Assembly: GCA_016748015.1 (NCBI GenBank)
Contig: JAAOMT010000197.1
Location: 423,631-487,630 of the forward strand
Direction: 5' to 3'
From: Geosiphon pyriformis
Taxonomy: Eukaryota > Glomeromycota > Glomeromycetes > Archaeosporales > Geosiphonaceae
DNA length: 64,000 nucleotides
The position numbers were made by a program, and so were the translations under genes. The notes beneath the pieces are model-generated. The model saw only the letters and a list, made by a program, of their open reading frames with translations, searched no databases and was not told where the DNA came from. Positions 36,832-47,740 of this stretch are shown here, piece after piece; the first letter of the stretch is position 1; each line of letters begins with the position of its first letter.

Positions 36832-37181
36832 TTTTTTTTTAAAAGAGATAATAATGAACAATTATGATTCTTAAAGTTGGTGAGTTTTATCTATTTTATT
36901 GTTTCCCAGATTGGTTGGATTATACAATATAGTTTAATTCTTTTCTGTAATGTGATTCAAACTTATTGGGTATAGTTGAAGCTCAGAGAAAGATCTAGAG
37001 GATTCTCAAAGTTGCTCTTTTGATTACAAAACTTTTTGTTATTTCTGGTTAATAGTGACGTAGTAGTAGTATATATGTCGCTGGATAAAAGATAACTAGT
37101 TTTAGTTAAAGAAATGAGAAGTCTATATAAGAACTGGAAGTTTTGTGAGTAGCTTTTACTTTTCAATGTAAATTGGCTTTA

Positions 37182-37183
<2 letters not shown>

Positions 37184-37235
<52 letters not shown>
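37184..37235. repeat. Poly-T tract (52 T)
   Basis: Uninterrupted T run about 350 bases upstream of the J-domain gene start; exact length may be an assembly estimate. Confidence 0.95.
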
Positions 37236-38362
37236 CCTTTAACCATTGTTTAGCACCAAAGATAGTATCAAGAAAATTGGAGTCAATTGAAAAGAACATT
37301 ATAATTACACGGTAGATTTTTTGTTAAATTATAATCGTTTATAGCTCTTTGAACATATCTCTTTCATTCCTAACTTTTCTCTTTGAATATCAAACTTTAC
37401 ACATCATTATTGATGTTCAATTAATTGAACGCCATACCTCGAAACATTTTTATTATTAGCACAACTACTTTTCTTCTAAGTTAAAATCCATATCTTTTTC
37501 TTCTAAATCTTCTCTATGATACAACAATAACCGAATAGACTTGAGTGAATTGAATCTTAAAATCTTTTTCCTTTGAGCAGCCAATTCTTAAATTCAAAAC
37601 CTTTTTTTTCTTTATACTGATCTTTTGTAATAATAATAACATGGTCTTTGGGAACTTTATACATCTTGAATCGAGAAATTATCTAATGATGAAACCAATA
37701 TTTTCATGAAGGTGATTTCAAATCCTTTTTCACACTTGATAATGACTTTTTTAATCAAAAAAAAAAATTGTTCTCTTTGAATATATCGATAAATTTCCAA
37801 ACTAAAGAAAATAAACAAAAATAATGCTAATATATCTCGTAAAATTCTTCTCTAAATAGATTATACATAACAGAACACATCTCAATAAAGATAGAAGCGT
37901 TGCCGAACCTTTCAAAATGAAAAGTTTCTTTAAATGGAAAAAAAAATCAATGATTAATTTCATTCTCCTGATAAAAATTTTCCTCATCTTTCAATTTGAA
38001 TAAGAAAAAACATTCACAAGTTTTCTTACTTCGTACCCAAAGTTTAAGAAATCATTGAGTCTCTTTAATATTCGCATTAAAATCGAAACATTGCGAGAAA
38101 TTAATCATCATCTCGTTATCCTGTACGATATAGAATATATTATTTCTTTCCAATTTAGTCACGCGCCAAAAAATCTCCGAATTCAACCTAACATGGCATA
38201 GATCTACATTTCCTATCGCAAAAATCTTGAGTGACACCAGAATAAACATTAACATGTTTTCTCACAAAAAATCCCTAAAACATCTTTCATTTTATATATA
38301 TTTTAATATTTGTGATATTTTTTTTTGCTTCGTTGGTAGGTACCTTCAGTTTTTTTATCAAT

Positions 38363-38398
<36 letters not shown>
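38363..38398. repeat. (GATA)n microsatellite
   Basis: About nine ATAG/GATA units, followed by imperfect GATAGGTA units. Confidence 0.9.
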
Positions 38399-39178
38399 GT
38401 AGATAGGTAAGCAGATAAAGAGAACTAGATTAGGTTAAGGTTGAGAAAAGCTAACTAGCTACTAAAAATGGAATATACATATATATACATTCCTCTTCAA
38501 TCTCTTAAAACAATTCCTTTCTTTTTTGTGGCAAAGGTTGGGAAAATGCTCTTTCATAACTCTGAAAAAAAAAACAAATAACCAACAACAAAAAAGTAAA
38601 TAGATGAGAGAGGGTGTCTGTATGTGCAGAATATAAAAAAAAAAGGCCGGTTGTATGAGATATACCCAAGTGTAAAAAAAAAAGGAGGGAGATACGTGGG
38701 AGGATAATAAACTATATATATATATTTATATATGTATATATATACTTTTGGTAATTTCGCTAAATATGTATTTTTTGTATTGTCGTATGTACGGGGAAGG
38801 GAGTAATAAAAAAAATTTTTTGTTGTTTGTCCCTAAGGAAAAAATAACGATGTGTAGTTGAAAAAATTGTTCATTTTTTTCCTCTACCCTTTTTAGGAAA
38901 ATAGTTAATTGTCCCTCCAAGAAAATAAAAATAAAAACAGAAATCTTTGAAAAGTACCTCAACATGAGGTCTTCCAAATAAAGAATAATAATTGTAGATG
39001 ACGAAATGCAAACCCGACTGTTCATTTTTCCTTTTTCAAATAATGGTATGTTGGTTGATCTACTTACTAGCTTTTTTTCTACGCACACAGACAGACATAC
39101 ACTCGGCAAACTTTTTGTGTTCCAATCAATTCAAAACATTAGAAGCATCCACCCACCTGTCAATCCATCATCGACATA

Positions 39179-41458
39179 CTACTTATAATACATTTTGCTT
39201 TTTAACTCTAACCAAGGTAAGGCTGCCTCCAACGCTTCTTCCTCAAACATCTCCTCACAAATTTCTTGACAAGTTCGATAAAATTCGGTTACGTTGCCTC
39301 TATTTGAGGTCAACAATTCTTTATATCTCGGCTCATGAAGTTTCTTTAGAATGTAAGCGAATCGCATGTCTCGTAGGGTCCCAAAAGCTACAGGAATTTT
39401 GTGTGCTTGTTTTAATTCCGCGACAAAATCTTCAAACTTTAGCACAGGTTGCGCTGGTGGATGACGGGCCAAATTAAGGTGTTTGCGTCGGTCATTTTCT
39501 TGAGCCACAACGTTCAAGACACAATCTACTCTAGAGTGAACTTCTTCAATGGTGGACATACTAAGTTTGGGTGCTTTTACACGTTGCTTGACATTATTAT
39601 TGTTGCCAACATTAGAATTATTGATGTGGTGAGGTTGGGAATGATTTTGATTTATCAAGAGTTGTTTATGATGATTATTATCATGATTAGGTTGTTGTTG
39701 TTGTTGTTGATGATGATGATGATGATGATGATGATCATGCTCTTGTGAACAACTAGATATTGTCGAGGCAGCACTATCGTCTTTATCACCCAAATCCAAT
39801 TTTGCTCTTTTAACTCTTGGAACTTGTGATAGATGATGCATAAGGTGGTGATCGATGCGTAGATTAGGAGGAGGGGGGGAATAGGAAGCGGTGGAAGCGG
39901 TAGAATATGATTTCGGTGTATGTACCATTGACGAAACATTGAGCCTTTGATGTTCCTGAATACCATGCCAGAGCAATAAACAATTGCCTATGCTAAGATC
40001 TGACCCATTTTTACTTCGTAAATCTCGTAAAAACTTTTCATTATCGATTAAAAGTAATATTTCCGGGTCGTCTATATCATTGTCAAGAAGTACTGGCAAA
40101 ATCGTGGTCAAACGCGTTGGTGACATGGCGGGAAATTCCATCAGTAATTTTTTCAAAGATTCTAGCGGTGTTAAAATATGATCATAATCCTATTATCAGA
40201 TAATAATATAAATATTTATTAGTGACAAGAGTAAAAAAAAAATAGAATTTAGTCAAAATAAATATTCGATTTAATTGTGCAAAAAAAAAAAAAATTTCCC
40301 AATACATGAAATTTTTTTTTTTTTACAAAAAACAAGGGAAAAGTTCCTTAAACATGCCTCACATCTGCTACTCGCAGAATCAATCAGCATACTGTCACCA
40401 TATTCTTCCTCAGATCTGGAATCATCATGATTGTGCAACGAAGTAGGAGAATCTATGGGGGTTCTATAAGAATAATGTGGCGGGGTGTGCTGTTGTTGCA
40501 TAATCGGTTGTTGTGTTTGTAATTGATGAGGTTGTTGCTTTCGCTTTTTCTTATTGCCACCGTTCTTCTTTGAACCTACACTACCATTATTAACACTCTG
40601 ATTGCTGTTATTGTTAGATAAATGATGGTGGTGATGGTGGTGGGGATTATTTTGTTGATGAGATGATTGATATGATGATGAATAATGATGATGATGGTGA
40701 AAGGTAGTTGTGTTCACAGAAGGTTGTTGTTGATGAATCATGGCCGTATTTTCTAACGGTTTTGGATCAATGTCCATAGCAGAATCCGACCTAACAGCAA
40801 TTTGTGGAGAGGACAAGGGTGTATTCACTGAAGGTTGTCCTGCTGCAGATGCATTAGGACAAAATCGTTCAAATATAAAAGTTATAGGCTGTTGTTGAAA
40901 TTGTGGTGGTTGTGAAAATGATTGTTGTTGTTGTTGTTGTTGAGAAGATGGGTGTGCCGGTGAAGAAATGTTTGAAGGTGGAGGTGAGGGTGAAGAATTT
41001 TGGTTAGCAGGTAGATTTCCAATGTTTTGGTGAGCATGGTGACTATTTGAAGAGTGATGGTGAGAGTGGTGATGATGGTGGGGACTTTGATGAGCGTGTG
41101 AATGAATTGGCTCACCAAGAATACCACTATTAATACTCGCAACATTACTAGTGTTCGGACCTAAACCAAGAACTGAAGGTCCAAGTGGTGGTAAATTAAC
41201 GGGGTTACCTAAAATGGGAGTTGTATTATTCGTTGCGGGGTGCACAAGTTCAGAACTAACGTGTAATGATGTTGTCGTGGTTGTCGTCTGTTGCTGGTGT
41301 TGAGCAAGAGAGGAGGAGGAGGAGGAGGAGGAGGAGGAGGAAGAGGAAGAAGACGATGACGACGTAGTGGTAATATGTGCTGGAGAGGTACGTTGAGATT
41401 TGTGATGGACCGAATCTTCAACTACCAAAGTGACATTGCTGTTGTTGTTGCTCTCCAT
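39179..41458 (-). CDS. Low-complexity protein with a SAM-like segment, two exons
   Basis: Exon 1 is 41458-40358 and exon 2 is 40189-39179, about 703 aa. The acceptor TAG at 40,190-40,192 is clear. The only sensible in-frame donor is GAG/GCATGT at 40,360-40,355, a GC-AG intron; nearby GT donors give an immediate stop or lose the frame. Exon 1 is mostly Ser, His, Gln and Asn homopolymers (poly-Ser near residues 35-52, many His runs) with a basic K-K-N-G-G-N-K-K-K-R-K patch that could be a nuclear signal. Exon 2 opens with L-E-S-L-K-K-L-L-M-E-F, then N-D-I-D-D-P-E-I-L-L-L-I and L-L-L-W-H-G-I-Q-E-H, resembling the helices of a sterile alpha motif. A conserved-looking C-terminus (F-V-A-E-L-K-Q-A-H-K-I-P-V-A-F-G; E-F-Y-R-T-C-Q-E-I-C-E-E-M-F) has no family I know. 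A regulatory protein is likely; function unknown. Confidence 0.75.
41308..41342. repeat. (GAG)n trinucleotide run encoding poly-Ser
   Basis: On the minus strand the run is TCC codons within exon 1 of the SAM-like gene, so its length changes the protein in-frame. Confidence 0.9.
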
Positions 41459-41931
41459 TTCACTACTGTGCTACTCGCAACCCGAGAGTGTCGCGAAAAC
41501 ACAAAGAGAAGCGAAGAAGCGAAAACAGAAGTGAACAAACAAACCGTCAAAAAAAAAGGAAGAACGGCGAAAGAGAAGCAAAACTACGCAAGAACTTCAA
41601 CTACGCCGATGATACCGTTTTTATACTCTACGCCAAAATGAAAACCTGGGGAAGAAAGGAACAAGAAAACAAAAAAGAAAAAAAACCGAAAGGTTTTTTC
41701 AAACGACTGACTGAAGGATGAGCGCAGTTAATAGTTTTAACTACCAATACTAGAAGTAGTAATAGGAATATTAATAGTAATAAAATTTTGGGATATAATA
41801 ATAGAAAAAAATCTCAAAAAGAGAAAAAATTTCTCAAAATTGTTTAAATTCAGCCTCTTTATTTGTGCGTGTGTATATGTATGGATTGTCTGAGAGTGAG
41901 GATGTGTGTGAGTGTGTGAGTTTACGAGGGT

Positions 41932-41933
<2 letters not shown>

Positions 41934-41966
<33 letters not shown>

Positions 41967-41978
41967 GTGTGTGTGTGA
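41934..41978. repeat. (TG)n dinucleotide tract
   Basis: About 45 bases of TG with one TTG interruption; related TG-rich sequence on both sides. Confidence 0.9.
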
Positions 41979-43265
41979 ATGAGTTTGTGTGTATACGAGT
42001 TTTTGAGAAGAAAAGTGGGTCGGTTGATTTTTTAAAAAAATTATGATGATAGATGGAAAGTAAATAGGGAAATTTAAAAAAGATATTATTTAGATTTTTT
42101 GATTCAGCTTTTTGGTCTGTAAATCAGTTATGCCTTGAGTAGCAAAAATGTCAGGTAATATGACAAGATTTTCCAATCGCAACACAACCATAATCATACA
42201 CATACACACATAGACCCACGACATAAAGTTTTTTTTATTTGCAAAGTTTTTTTTCCTGTTTGTGTGTGAGGTTTTTGCGGTGGGTGGTAACATATCATAT
42301 ATTTTGATATCGCTTTCGGTGACCTTTGTCGTAGTAACTTTTTGTCGCGAACATTTTAAAAAAAAAGATAAATTACTGGCAGTTGATGAATGATGACGGT
42401 TTGTGTAGTCTCAATGATAATAATTTAAAAACATGAAATACAGAAATGGTCAAATCGGTAGGTAGATTAGAAATTTTATATATGGTGGTGGATAAGTTAA
42501 AGTAAGGCTTGACTCGGTCTGCCTTGAGAAAGATACAGTTTTGGCAGCTGTTTTTATATAGGAAATTTTAGATGCCTGACAATGAAATTAGGAAATAGTC
42601 CAGGAATATCATAGCATCAAACAGCATCACAAGATTTCACTATAACCTCCACCAATTTCTAGGACCCCACATATATATTTTCTTCATCGTTGTCGTTTTG
42701 TCTCTTTACGTCATCATCATCTTGCTCAAAAGCAGCAGCCATCACCACCCCTCTCCTCATTCTCATCCTCATCATTTCTTCATCAACTTACAGCATTTCA
42801 CACGCAATCAAAGCAAAATATGGTAAACACTATCTAAACATGGGAAGAGTGAGTAACGACGCCCAAGGTGATAATGAATGACTATAATGGCGACTGCAAT
42901 AGATCTCAGAGTTTAAGGTGTACCTTAACAATTGAATGTCACAAACCTGCGCACAGGACGCAGCAGATTTTCGTTCAAATCGGTAGCCTGCTTTCAAATT
43001 TGGTATTATTTTGTTTTAAATCGATTCTTGAAATACCGTCTAGATCTTGGTATCCCAAAAAGAATTTTATAGTGCGATTTTTTAAAGATATAATAAGCTA
43101 TTTTCTATATTAATTTTGATTTTGGGGTTTAATGCCAATATTAGATACTGTATATACAAAACTACTTTTAATTTTGGTGCAGAATGAGGAGTTGATATTT
43201 TAAAATGGTTTTTTTTTTGGACAAAAATAATCTAAATTGATACAGGTAATGAATTTTATGAGGGA

Positions 43266-43276
<11 letters not shown>

Positions 43277-43297
<21 letters not shown>
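43277..43297. repeat. Poly-G tract (21 G)
   Basis: An unusual uninterrupted G run in otherwise AT-rich DNA, about 110 bp past the bHLH stop codon, preceded by a T run. It could form a quadruplex or be an assembly artefact. Confidence 0.85.
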
Positions 43298-43404
43298 CTC
43301 ATCTCCGGTCTTCCCTCCACTCTGAAGAAAGTGAAACTCTCATTTTGAACTTCAAGGTTTATGGTCCTCTATCATGAATTCATTCACAAAGCATAGAACG
43401 ATAG

Positions 43405-45571
43405 TTATAAGATGGTTCCTCTATAATATGGTTTCGATGGTGATATAGCATGTCCAAATGATGTCGTTAATGAATCGTGATCTTGATAGGTTTTTGAAAA
43501 CTCGGTCGACAACGTTGAGTTTGGTGCAAGAAAGTTGAATAGTGGAAGGGATGATGTTGCACCAGATGTACGAGATGATAATAAATTGGCTTGAGATGGA
43601 GGCCTTCCATGAAAAGATGCAGCAGAAGCGTGCAAAGGACTTGATGCAGGGGAAGATGACATGAATTCTTTCGTCAATTCTGCAGAAATTGGTGGTAGAA
43701 TAACATTCTCTGAAGAATTTTTTCCTCCTGAAAAAATCAATGGTGAATTTGGACTTGAAGGGATCAATGGCTCTACTTTGAGCCTCTTTGATTCAAGAGC
43801 TGTAAGTGATGATGGAGGAGGTAATATATGGCTTGTTGTTTCAATCGAAGTTTGATTACCGAATGTCAAATGAGATGTAGAATCGTTTGAGGAGTGAGTA
43901 ACTGAGGTTGATGAAGGAGGATTAACTGTGGTTACGGTGGTGGACGTTATCGAATAATTTGTGACGGTTGCATCGCTCTTTTCGTTTGTTAAAAGTGAAA
44001 TCCCCTTGTTTGAATTCAATTCCGCTCGCATGGTTTCATTTTCTGTTTGTAAATTCTACATGGAATTCCAAGAAATCAGAATTTTTGTTTTGATGAGTTT
44101 CTTCATGAGATCGGAAAATAAAGATTTGTTTTAGCAAAAAAGGGTCATTGTAAAATAATCTATAACTAATTAACAATTTTCTATTCAGCGTATTGCTTCA
44201 TAGGGACTTTGTGAAATTTGTGTTGGCTAAATCTGTATGAATTGAATTGAATTGAAGGTTACCTTAATATATTCTACAGCGCGTCTCAAAATACTGCCTT
44301 TATTCGGTTTTGCCCCTGGGGTATAAGCAACTGGCATGAGAAGGGATATTTCAAAAATAGTATTGTTGATATTGTTTCTTCTTTTCCTTTCTACATTATT
44401 ATGATTTTCTCTTCGACGCTTAAGACGTTCCATAGCAGTCTAAACAGGTAACATAGTTTGAGCAAGAATAATAAATTTGAGTTTTTTGAGCGATATTCAG
44501 CCTAACAAATCAGATGTGAAATTATGACGCGAAGCGTATATCAAAGTTTAATATTCTCGATTAAAAGTGATCATTATAAACTTTCGCTTGCTACACGTTT
44601 AAAAAAATAGGTACATTACCTGCATATCAAGACTATTTCTGTGATACAATTAAAAATTTGATGGGAAATGGTAAAAGGCAAATGAGAATTAATTGAAAAG
44701 CGCATGAAAAAAACGAGTTTTTTTTTTTTTTTTTTTTTTGAAAAAGAATCTGTTTATTTGACAATAGATTACCGAAAATTAAAGATAAAGTTATCTTTTC
44801 CGGTTCACTCTGACACCTTTTATTTTTTTACCCATCACCAATCACCGGGCAAAGAGTGGTAGTACCTAGTCGAGTTTTTCATGAGCGACAAAAAAGCTGG
44901 TTATTTGAACTCGGAGATGACAAGCCCCGATTGACTCGTAAAAATTCATTTTGTCATATGACTAATGGAGCCGACATGATCGGCGATCGGTGGTGGGTCA
45001 AGAAAAGGTGACCCGAGTGGTTCAAATATGATACTTTTGCAAATCACATGTTTTGATTGGTAAAAGGAAAAGCATGATAATACCTGTTAAGAATATTAAC
45101 CCCATTTACACGATACTGTAATTGTTTCTTTTCCTTTGACTTTTTCTTTGCCATTTCTTGAGGAGCAAGTTCCGAAGTGAAATTAAGAAATAGTGGTTGA
45201 TTATTTTGGTGTTGACGAGTCAAATCTTGCATTTCATAATCATCCTCATCATCACTATAATCTTCATCCGCAGAAGGGGAGGCATCTCTTGACATTGTCG
45301 CAGAAGAATCATAGTAAGTCTCCTGAGAGTCGACTACAGGTTTTGTGTTTAAGTAGAGTTGTAGGTGATCTTTTTTGACGTTTGGAAAGAATTTATCCGA
45401 TCCGTCTGGCATATGAACACGAACGTGAGCATTTTGGTTATAAGTGTTAGGTTGCCACTCGGCAATGATTCCTCCCTGTGAGATACAATCTGGAAGACTA
45501 TGACTATGGTGATCTTGTTGTTCATAATGTAACGCGTCAGACACGTTTTTAGGTGGAGCTGGCATTCTCAT
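43405..45571 (-). CDS. Class B bHLH transcription factor (USF/MITF-like), four exons including a 19-nt microexon
   Basis: Exons 45571-45084, 44638-44620, 44439-44263 and 44055-43405, all with GT-AG borders and consistent phases, total 444 aa. The basic region R-R-R-E-N-H-N-N-V-E-R-K-R-R (residues 177-190) has the His, Glu and Arg (182, 186, 190) of class B bHLH proteins that read CACGTG E-boxes. Helix 1, a loop with P-G-A-K-P-N-K-G and helix 2 S-I-L-R-R-A-V-E-Y-I-K follow, then a short heptad-like stretch in exon 4. Exon 1 has an N-terminal module (G-G-I-I-A-E-W-Q-P-N; H-V-R-V-H-M-P-D-G) and an acidic run D-E-D-Y-S-D-D-E-D-D. The rest of exon 4 is Ser/Thr-rich, like an activation region. The microexon joins V-N-G-V-N-I-L-N-R to N-S-L-D-M-Q and the bHLH frame. 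Expected to act in the nucleus as a dimer; targets unknown. Confidence 0.85.
44620..44638 (-). other. 19-nt microexon of the bHLH gene
   Basis: Bounded by acceptor TATCACAG and donor GTAATG. It supplies one base to complete the Arg codon from exon 1 (which ends in phase 2) and then six codons (N-S-L-D-M-Q). It is the only way I find to link the exon 1 frame with the bHLH frame. Confidence 0.75.
44996..45015. promoter_or_regulatory. GGGTCA/TGACCC inverted repeat in bHLH intron 1
   Basis: Perfect 6-bp arms separated by 8 bases, in a GC-richer patch of the first intron. Possible protein-binding site; weak evidence. Confidence 0.25.
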
Positions 45572-45798
45572 GTAGATGTAGGTATACAGTGTTAAATAAG
45601 GAGTAATACTTTGAGGGGTTTATAATAAAATTAAATTATTTGGTGGATGACCACAAAGATCAGTAAGATATGGAAATTGTCAAGAATGAATTTCGAGAAG
45701 AAAAAATGGTGGCGAAGGAAATGTGGAAAGAATAAGCTTGTAGAAAGAGAGAAAGCCCAGAAAGCAAGCGAAGAGATTAAGTAATTAACGTGCGAAAT

Positions 45799-45827
45799 AA
45801 TTCAAGTACTTTTCAAGTACTTGAATT
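45799..45827. promoter_or_regulatory. 29-bp inverted repeat upstream of the bHLH gene
   Basis: Two perfect 13-bp arms (AATTCAAGTACTT and AAGTACTTGAATT) around a 3-bp spacer TTC, about 230 bp upstream of the chosen ATG. The spacing and symmetry suit a dimeric regulator, but its role is inference. Confidence 0.4.
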
Positions 45828-46403
45828 AACTAGTATGGTACAAATCTAAGTGGAAGAATAGACTGTATAAACCGGAAAACGAATTTTAAACAGAAACATC
45901 AGATATTTGTATGTTTTTTTTTTTACATGAGAGATGACATTTTGTTACACCATTGTCGCCATTTATCAAAAATTCCAAAACCTTTTATCAGAGGAGAGAG
46001 ATTGTAAAATTAAAAGAGGATCCGATTAAAAAAAATTTTTTTTTTTGAAATAAAACTAATATAAGAAAGGTAATAATTTTCAGAATTTATATATTCTGAA
46101 ATAAAAGACCGGGGAACGTGTTAAATGCGCATGAGTGAAAAATCCCAAGCATTGTGTCTTGATTAGAATCAGTTGAGATCAAAAAATTAATAATTTATCG
46201 TTCCGAATTGAGGTCATTCAATGTAATAGATAAAAAGAAAGTGGGAATCTCAATTGAAGATGAAATGCATGCTCTGTTGATTTGATAAGTTCAAAATGGA
46301 AAAATTTTACTTTAAAATGGAAAAAGTAGGGTTATATGACAACATGCATCGATAAATAACTTTGGGGAAAGAAGGATCATGATTTTTTTATCGATATTAA
46401 TAG

Positions 46404-46469
<66 letters not shown>

Positions 46470-46470
46470 T
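46404..46470. repeat. (ATT)n microsatellite, left arm of a repeat pair
   Basis: About 22 ATT units. The complementary (AAT)n run follows 58 bases later, so the two can pair as a hairpin. Confidence 0.95.
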
Positions 46471-46525
46471 TTATTATCATTATTTTGAAAACCAAAACCC
46501 TTTGACATACGAATTATTTAGTCCA

Positions 46526-46528
<3 letters not shown>

Positions 46529-46568
<40 letters not shown>
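46529..46568. repeat. (AAT)n microsatellite, right arm of a repeat pair
   Basis: About 13 AAT/TAA units, complementary to the run at 46,404-46,470. Confidence 0.95.
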
Positions 46569-47344
46569 TCTTTTTCTCAAAGTGAAACTGCGCACTTTTT
46601 GACATTCACGACACGCGCGACTGATCCGAATATATTCTTGTTTTTCTGTTTGATTTTTTTTTCGGATTGTATACAATAGAAATGCAGACAATTTGAACGA
46701 CGTAATATGATGAACAGGAAAAGACAAGCAAAGCAAGGAGTCAAAACAACTTTGATATCAACTGATAGAGTATTAACATGTGTTATTAGATTTTTGTGCT
46801 TTCGATTACGCGAATAAAATTTAATTGGCTCTGAAAATAAATAAATCTATTAAAAATTTTTTTTTTCTTGTAGTTCCATTCTCTGACACACAATTTCTCA
46901 CCTTTTTCTTACAGATATTTCTGTTCACTGGTGTTACTTTGATCTTGATCTAAAATGATGTCTCGATCCTAAAGATCTTTAATCAGAAAGAAAAAAAAAA
47001 TCGGGTTTACATCCTTTTATTGTTGATGTGTATTTTACGTGCTCAATGCTAAGCTTCATAATTACTTATGTTTATCCTCAATTAAGTTTTTACACAAAAA
47101 TTCATTATAATCGACAAACTTCTATCAAAGCACAAATTTGCCATTTGTGAAACGAATCCTTTGGATCTTTACCCCTTTTATCGATTTTCACGAGGATAAA
47201 TCGCATTCTAATGAAGTCACAAAAAACCATGCCTGTGTGATGAACATTCCCTGTTTGATGGTTTTACCGCACATGTTTATCAATTATCCTCGCACAGTAG
47301 CGCTGTGCAGCCTTTAACAAATTATCATTAAAGTGTGTATGTTT

Positions 47345-47400
47345 TTCAATTCAATTCAATTCAATTCAATTCAATTATTATTATTATTATTATTATTATT
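47345..47400. repeat. (TTCAA)n followed by (TTA)n
   Basis: Six TTCAA units run directly into about eight TTA units. Confidence 0.95.
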
Positions 47401-47740
47401 ACTGTTAAAGCTTTCAAATATGAAATACATAAATAGATTTCAAAAAAGGGCGGAAAAATCATCGAGATTTCATTAAGACGGGAAATTTGATAAGATAATA
47501 CTTTAAAGCTTGTTTTTTTTTTTTAATCTTGATCTTTTTTCTAAATCTAACAAAACAAATTTCAAATATGAATCAATTCTAGGTGTTACATGAAAGAGAG
47601 AAAAGACAATATGGGAGAATGGGTGGATGGAAAAGGGTGGAAGAGAGTAATATATTGCAACAAACCGATCACCTGATCGATTTTGTGAATAAAAATTTCT
47701 TTATTTTTTAACCTCTTTACATTTTGAAAATATTTCTTTT

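Larger units (their letters stand above)
36832..39178. other. Intergenic region between the J-domain gene and the SAM-like gene
   Basis: Upstream of the J-domain gene. It contains a T52 run at 37,184-37,235 and a GATA microsatellite at 38,363-38,398. Minus-strand frames at 38,255-38,052 and 37,987-37,802 look mildly protein-like (for example S-E-I-F-W-R-V-T-K-L-E-R-N-N) and are separated by stops. They may be remnants of a broken gene, but I recognise no family. The rest shows nothing. Confidence 0.35.
41459..43404. other. Intergenic region between the SAM-like gene and the bHLH gene
   Basis: 5' flank of the SAM-like gene and 3' flank of the bHLH gene. It holds a (TG)n tract at 41,934-41,978 and a G21 run at 43,277-43,297. 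A 63-codon plus-strand frame at 42,690 starts like a hydrophobic leader but has no other support. No gene called. Confidence 0.5.
45572..47740. other. 5' flank of the bHLH gene and right end of the gene island
   Basis: No gene supported. It contains the inverted repeat at 45,799 and ATT/AAT and TTCAA microsatellites. One minus-strand fragment near 46,600 reads R-I-S-R-A-C-R-E-C-Q-K, faintly like the start of a Zn2Cys6 domain, but nothing continues it. GC falls sharply after about 47,740. Confidence 0.5.

Noticed and set aside
38726-39109. 127-codon minus-strand frame
   Set aside because: Lies in the 3' flank of the SAM-like gene, low complexity, no domain and no splice links; probably UTR.
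39449-39748. Plus-strand frame with Met/Ile runs
   Set aside because: Antisense to the His-rich part of the SAM-like gene.
42690-42881. Plus-strand frame with a hydrophobic leader-like start
   Set aside because: Short, no homology I recognise, Ser/Thr-rich from CAT/TCC repeats, and no neighbouring exons.
46518-46736. Minus-strand frame with R-A-C-R-E-C-Q-K, like the start of a fungal Zn2Cys6 cluster
   Set aside because: Only two of six Cys are present, the frame runs into an AAT microsatellite, and no downstream exon supplies the rest.
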